A stretch of DNA of 60,801 nucleotides from Cruorifilaria tuberocauda (taxonomy: Eukaryota; Nematoda; Chromadorea; Rhabditida; Onchocercidae): contig JABVXU010000336.1 of assembly GCA_013365365.1 (NCBI GenBank), positions 1 through 60,801 on the forward strand, given 5' to 3'. Under the pieces are notes generated by a model. It did not search any database and was not told the DNA's origin. It saw only the letters and a list, made by a program, of their open reading frames with translations. Position numbers and translations under genes: made by a program. This document shows positions 54,761 to 60,801 of the stretch, piece after piece. Numbering within the stretch: position 1 is the stretch's first letter; the number at the start of each line of letters is the position of its first letter.

Positions 54761-57700
54761 TATCAATTCATTTCATTTACTCATATTAATTCATAGTCAT
54801 GTTTAATTAAGCTCAACTAATTTCGATTTCTTATGATTAAATATTATCTAAACAGCAGTATTTTCAACGTTTAATTAAAATTTTCAGAAAAAAATTTAAT
54901 ACATTCTTTTATCATCAATGATAAGGTCTTGTTAATAAGTTAGTAAAATTTCATGAACAGAAGTTGCTAAAGAAATCCACAGATGAAAAAATTTCCATTT
55001 AATTTAAAATTTTGAATTTTGAATAACAATTTAGTTACTACAATATATTTAAGTTTTAATTCGTTATCGAAAAATATAATTAATTGTTAGAAAGATAAAG
55101 TTTAACAATAACTAACATTTTCTATTCAATCAACTTACTAATTTAAACTCTGACCTTTGTAATATTCCAATTTTACAATAATTTTTTTTAAAAAAAAAAA
55201 CACTAACAGTACTGTCCACTTCCAAGATCTGGTGGTCCAGGTAAATTAACAATGACCAGTTGCGCATCCGGACTTTTCTCTCGCATTAATTCGTTTAGCT
55301 TAACAGCAGTGTGCATTTTTCTAACATTGAAATTTTTCCGCATCACACCAAAGCATTCATTTTTGATAATAACATTGCTTGATTTTGAACCAGTGATAAG
55401 AGTGATCGGTGATGATAATTCATTATCTTCTGAATTTTCCGGTGGATCTTTCGCGTCATTTTCAATTAGGGTCTAAAAAAAAAACATTAATTTAATTTAT
55501 ATTTATATTTATAGTTCAAATTTAATTTACATTTTATATTTTTGAAATTCAATTTAATTTATATTTAATTTATGTTAGCTAATTTTATCAATATTATGAT
55601 AAAAAATTATGATAGATTATTATGACTAAAACGCAACATAAGATAATGATATCAAATAGAGAAATGTTTTTTCTTTTTTTTTTCAATAAAGAAACCTATT
55701 AATAGCTAAAGTTATTGGAAATTAAAATCGATCATGAAAAATGAACAAATCATTTGAGGTAAAGAAAAAAAAATGTATGTGCAATAATAAATTCAATGAT
55801 ATTCTCTTCTCTTATCAAGATTTGAAATTATAAAAATGATTTTATCAATTGATAGCTGGAAGAAGTAGTACAATATCATCTTCGCTGAAGTGAACTCGAG
55901 ATTGTTCACTTCGATCAAGTGTTGTAACTTCGGTTAATTCACCTTCCTCCATTATTACTTCTACTGGTTCAGTTGTTTTTTCACTCTATAACACATTGTT
56001 TTAATAATTACAATTACAGGTAAAAATCGATTACAAGTAAAAGTAGATTAGAAGAAAATAATAAAGAAAAAAAAAGACGAATCTTAAACAATTTCCACTT
56101 CTTAACAAATTTTACTTCTAATAAAAATGATAATTAAAGAAAAAAATTTTTGAAATTTTAAAAGATTTCAAAAAAAAAAAAATTACCTTAACCTATCTTT
56201 CCTCAAATAACATTTATCATTTCCCACTTCTTCAATTTGTTTCTTTTCTCATTCTTTCAAAGTAGCAAAATTTCTCAAACCTTAACATACACCAGTTGAT
56301 CCTCCTCACTGATCCGAGATAATTTCCTTTCACGAGCCGCTTCAACAACAGCTGACTGAACGTCTAATTTTCGTTCACCAACTTGCATATCTTTTAACAA
56401 TCGTACCCTCTCCTCCATTTTCATCGTTCGTTCATACGTATATTCCGAGATATCCGAATCAGGCTGCAAGAAAGAAAAAAAAAACTCGAATGAATCGAAT
56501 GGAAAATAAATTGATAAAATTTATCAGCGAAAAAAAAAAAACTTTTTTTTATCAGTAAAAATGATAAAATTTTGAAACTTTTAAATTTAAATTTAAAAGG
56601 AGTGAAAATTACGATAGAATATACAAATTTTAATTACGCAATTAGCAAAAAGTACATATTCATTATAATGTCACATAAAAAAGTGCAATTATATAATAAA
56701 AGATGTGAAATGAACATTATTCATCGAAAGGATAAGAAAAAATCCTAATTGTATAACTTATCAAAGTTATTTAATACCTATCATTATTTATTAATTATAA
56801 TATATCATAAATATCAATATTGATTGATCAATACTTATATTATCAGCTACTTATCATTAATTTATCATTATTTATTAATCATAATATCCTAAATATCAAT
56901 ATTAATTGATCAATACTTATGTTATCAACTACTTATCATTAATGTATCATTATTTATTTAATCATAATATCATAAATATCAATATTGATTGATCAATACT
57001 TATATTATCAGCTACTTATATTAATTTATTTATACTAAAAAAAAATCATTAATAAATGAAATAATTGAATGAAAAAAAAAATGATAAAAGTTTTAAGCAT
57101 ATAAACCAATTCGATGACGAAAACTTGTGCTTCAATTCGTAAATGATACAAAAATGTTTCCAAATCTTTCTTCATATTGAACGTATTATCATCCATTTGA
57201 GCAATTGTAAAAAGTCTTAAACGTGTGTTACGCCAAGTTTTACTTTGCTTTAAAAGAAATGGTAAAAGCATTAATAAACCACCATCGTGTACAATCCACC
57301 AAACATCTAAGTAACCATGTAGCTGAAAAAGAAAAATGAAAACGAAAAAATTATGAATCTTTAATCAAAATAATTATTACTATACTTAGAATACTTGGTC
57401 AAATAGCTAATTTCCAAAGTACTCTCTTTGTTTTTTGAAATTTAAATGTTTTTTTTTTTGGTATGAAATTTTTTTTATTACTTTGTATTTTTGTAGGTGA
57501 TGGTTTTTTTTTTTGTATTTTCAGTTTTCTAAGCTTTGTTATAGATGATAATATTTATGATAAGGTCTTTTTATACTAGCATAGTTCTCATGTTTTTTTT
57601 TTCTTTTTCTTCGGCTGTTTAATTTTCTTGTTTTTAACCTTTTAAGTTCTTTAATTGTAATTGATATCATATTTAAGCTTATCATACATACGTCTATTAA

Positions 57701-60700
57701 TTATTGATGCTTCTTGAAGTAGATCTGAAGTTCTTATTTTTTGTTTATTATATCTCTGTGATTTTCAGTTTTCTTCTTTAAGATTGTTATTTTATTGTTT
57801 GTTTGTTTTTTTTTCTATGTCTCTTATGTATTGTTTATTTTTTGTTGTTTATTTTACGTAATTAATAAATATTACTAATGTTAAATTCAATTCCAAAGTA
57901 TTTTTTTTTCCAAATGAATCAAAAATTTTCAATATGTTTATTTTAAAATTTAAATTTAAATTTGAAAGAAAATATAATTTTTCCATCAAAATATACAATT
58001 TTCGACTCATTTCAAAATATTTAATATTGAAAAAAAGGAAAACAGAAAACAAAAGAGATATTATAATTAAGTAAATAAATACCTTAACATGTGAAGATGG
58101 AAATATCTTAACATTTTTCGGCACTAATATTGCACAATCTGCTGCGTCAGCTGCACGTAACGTACTCACAAAACGTTGACAAACCGTAATTTCATGTGAT
58201 GTAGCCCATTCATCCGGCCACACAACAACAACCGTATTATGTCGTAAACCACCCAAACCGGATGTCTAGAAAAAATTCGAAAAAAAAATATATTTTTTGG
58301 AAATTGCAGAAATTTTCATTAATTAAACATTTTAGTGTAAATTTAACCTAAAATTAAATTCAGCTATTAATCTGATATATATAAAATTTGTTAATTTAAT
58401 AATTTTAAAATTCTTTTTTTAATTTTCATCCTATTATATATCTCAAAATGGATAACAAAAAAGAAAAAAAAGAAAGAATATTTAAACCTGAACAAGACAG
58501 TATATCCCTTCGATAATATTATTCACCATTAATATATCATAAAATCCATGTATTTTATGTAATTTAATTTGTTGATCCATTTCCTGTAAAATAAAAGAAA
58601 TTGATTGATTGATTGATTGATTTTTACTGACTGCAAAAAGAAAATATATTTAATAAATAATATCACTTAATACATCATTAAATTTACTATCAATTAATAA
58701 AATTAATTAAAATTTTTTAAAATTTACAATCATTAAAACTAATTATGTAATTTTATTCCAAACTTTTTTTTTTCTTAATTTCATTTAATTGCAACTTACA
58801 TTTCGAGCAGTTTCAACTGCATCTGCATGCTTTATAAAATTACCCTCAATGCATTTTGCAATTAGAGTAAGACCTTTGCCAGCTTTAAGTTGTGATACAA
58901 ATGCAAACAATCCATTTTCACTTTCTTTTGAATCTGGCGCAATTACAAGTAGCTGAGGACGCCAATTCTAAAAATATTTACATTGATAAATTTCATAAAT
59001 GAATGAGAGAGAGAGAGAGAAAGAGGGAGAAAGAGAGAAAGAGAAAGGTAATTTACTTAAAATAATATAAAAAAAGAATGTTTATTATTTATTATTCACC
59101 TACATTTTTCAATTCCTCTAAAATATACCTTTCAAAAATTAAAAAAAGAAAAGTTTCATTTTTTCTAAAATGCTTTTCTGTTTCTCAATTCTAAAACTTT
59201 TTGTTTTAAAATTGAAATATTTAAAATGCCCTACGGGAAAATCACGCATTTATAGCAAATTTGTTCGTAAGATTTCTTTATTATTTATCTTTTTTTTTCT
59301 CCTGAAATAAAAATTTACTGGAATTCCTATTCAATTGCTGTTTCATTTCATACAAAAATAATTCTAAGATGGAAAAAATTTTAAATGAATACTGATAAGC
59401 AAAGTTCGGGAAGAAGTGATAAGATTAGAACCTTTGTATGTTGTGGACGATTTTCTACATTAAGAAGTGCAAAGCGTGCTGCTGAAAGTTTTAAACCACG
59501 TAATCCGTCACCCCATTCTTTCTCCGCACCGGCATATTCAATGTACTATAAGGGAAAAGCAATAAAATAATACGTATAACTTTCACGTGAATTTCAATGA
59601 ACTCTATGGCAAAAAAAAAAAAAAAACGAATGTATCCTGCGGAAGGTAATAATAATATATGACGTGTGACGCTTATTTGACGTGTATTTCAGTTCCTCAA
59701 GTAGACTTGAGATATATTCACACCAAATAATTGAGGGAAATTTTGAATTTATTATAACTGTTAGCTGAAATAAAAATAATTATACTTAATTATGTCATTT
59801 AATTACTTTATAAACAGCAGCTCCAATTGAAATTGCAACGAGAGCATAATGCCAAGCTGAAATAAACATTACAGCAATACATAAAATTGAGCCAAGCAAT
59901 GATAACGACCAATGAAAGTATCGAAAGAGCGGTCGCCATCCGGGAGCACGAAGAATGCTTTGTAAGGCACATGCCGTATTAACTCCCAAATAGCACATCA
60001 GGAAAAATCTGAAATTTCCGCGTAAAATTATCAAAATTTTTGCTAAATGAAAATTTCATTTATTTATGTTTTATTTCATTCTTTCAACAAATAATTTCTT
60101 CAAAATTTCTAATATTTAAACAAAAGAAAATAATTATTTCTTTAATCTTTCGAAATAGAAATGAATGATTAAGTTAATTAATGATAGTAAAACTTACTGA
60201 GTGATAAGAGCAGTGATATTCTCGATAACTGCAATCAATATACCACATTCACAAATCAATAAAGTAAGTAAAATTGCAAGGATTGGTTCACCTCGTGAAT
60301 CCATACGTTGAAATCGTGAAAGAAATGGTATCACATCATCAGTAGCAATTGCTTGCAAAAGTCGTGGTGCACCGGTTAATGATTGCATACCAGCACCAAC
60401 TGTTGATAAGAAACATCCAACCTAAAATTATAATCAAAATTATCATATTATGAAATTTTAAGTAAAATAAAAATGTCAAGTTCCCAACTTTAATTTTAAT
60501 TGATATTTTTTTTTAAAAAAAATGAAAAATAATCCTCAAAAAGTTCGAAATTACGTAACCTTTTTTTTATTAAATGTAGCAATTAGAAATATACGAAAAA
60601 TCTTTAAAATCAAAATTAAGAAATTTTAAGAGAGAGAGAGGGGAAAGAAAAAAAACAATAAAGTAAACAAAATAAATAAATAAATAAATAAACAAGAAAA

Positions 60701-60801
60701 CTAACAAGTATAACTGTTGGATGTGGTACAGCAAGCTCAGCAATTGCTAATTTACTCATTGCTGATTGTCCAAATTTATCACGAATAAACATTTCCGAAA
60801 T
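54482..60801 (-). CDS. K-Cl cotransporter (SLC12, KCC type), 5' part outside the window
   Basis: Electroneutral K+/Cl- exporter that sets cell volume and neuronal chloride. Exon blocks on the minus strand, approximate edges: >60801-60705, 60422-60199, 60009-59812, 59548-59430, 58969-58801, 58583-58488, 58266-58083, 57323-57107, 56465-56280, 55988-55850, 55474-55210 and 54575-54482. Membrane part: RDKFGQS, then [17 protein letters not shown] and the [16 protein letters not shown] helix with the NWRP-like [11 protein letters not shown]. Cytosolic part: [91 protein letters not shown] and the KCC C-terminus [24 protein letters not shown] holds the threonine that WNK-SPAK kinases phosphorylate to inhibit vertebrate KCCs, so that control is probably kept. 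Which nematode KCC paralogue it is cannot be decided here. Confidence 0.95.
54690..54762. repeat. (AAT)n / AATAATT microsatellite in a kcc intron
   Basis: A run of ATAATTA units changing to pure AAT units, in the last intron. Confidence 0.85.
56745..57025. repeat. ~89-bp tandem repeat, three copies, in a kcc intron
   Basis: Each unit contains TAAATATCAATATTGATTGA followed by TCAATACTTAT and TATCA(G/A)CTACTTAT. ATCAATATTGAT and ATTGATCAAT inside the unit are perfect palindromes in most copies. Copies are about 90% alike, so the expansion looks recent. Confidence 0.85.

Noticed and set aside
44040..60801. nas-39 and the cotransporter as further members of the minus-strand operon
   Set aside because: The 2.5-kb gap between them, unrelated functions and a probable separate promoter near 52300 argue against it. 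The 1.1-kb gap to the GRIPAP1-like gene is left open but unsupported.

Overview
The window is nuclear DNA of a nematode, most likely a clade III (spirurid, filaria-like) parasite. The evidence is very high AT content, compact genes with many small GT-AG introns, polypyrimidine-CAG acceptors just upstream of start codons that look like spliced-leader sites, and a set of ordinary animal genes. There is a perfect let-7 microRNA and, 181 bp upstream of it, a perfect miR-100. Caenorhabditis elegans lacks a canonical miR-100 gene next to let-7. No species can be named from the sequence alone. Gene models were built by hand-splicing; where I summed exons the frames close exactly.

Layout, left to right. 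1-7081: AT-rich DNA with no gene seen. 7124-15366 (+): a 17-exon, 851-codon prominin-like five-pass membrane protein. 15367-20538: non-coding, rich in repeats (a ~58-bp and a ~42-bp tandem repeat, a GTCCC/GTCTT pentanucleotide array, a TG tract, a nested hairpin). 20539-20840 (+): the miR-100/let-7 cluster. 21498-23100 (-): an orphan open frame and a possible second exon. 25914-30555 (+): a DDX5/DDX17-type DEAD-box RNA helicase with a Gly/Arg-rich N-terminus.

The rest is on the minus strand. Read in the direction of transcription it runs: a KCl cotransporter (60801 to 54482, 5' end outside the window), the tolloid/BMP-1 metalloprotease nas-39 (51981 to 44040), a GRIPAP1/GRASP-1-like coiled-coil protein (42954 to 38642), MON1/sand-1 (37738 to 34232) and mitochondrial ribosomal protein L2 (33286 to 31258). 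The last three lie head-to-tail with gaps of about 0.9 kb and may form an operon. If so, a recycling-endosome Rab4 effector and a Rab5-to-Rab7 switch factor would be co-transcribed. mrpl-2 and the helicase converge tail-to-tail, 702 bp apart.

The most noteworthy points are: the retained miR-100/let-7 cluster with a GGAG motif in the pre-let-7 loop; a 38-nt intron carrying an inverted repeat in nas-39; a GC-AG intron in mrpl-2; an in-frame read-through extension into a 1.4-kb helicase intron that would remove motif VI; and several intron-borne duplications. I found no mobile element with coding capacity, no tRNA or rRNA, and no bacterial-type system.
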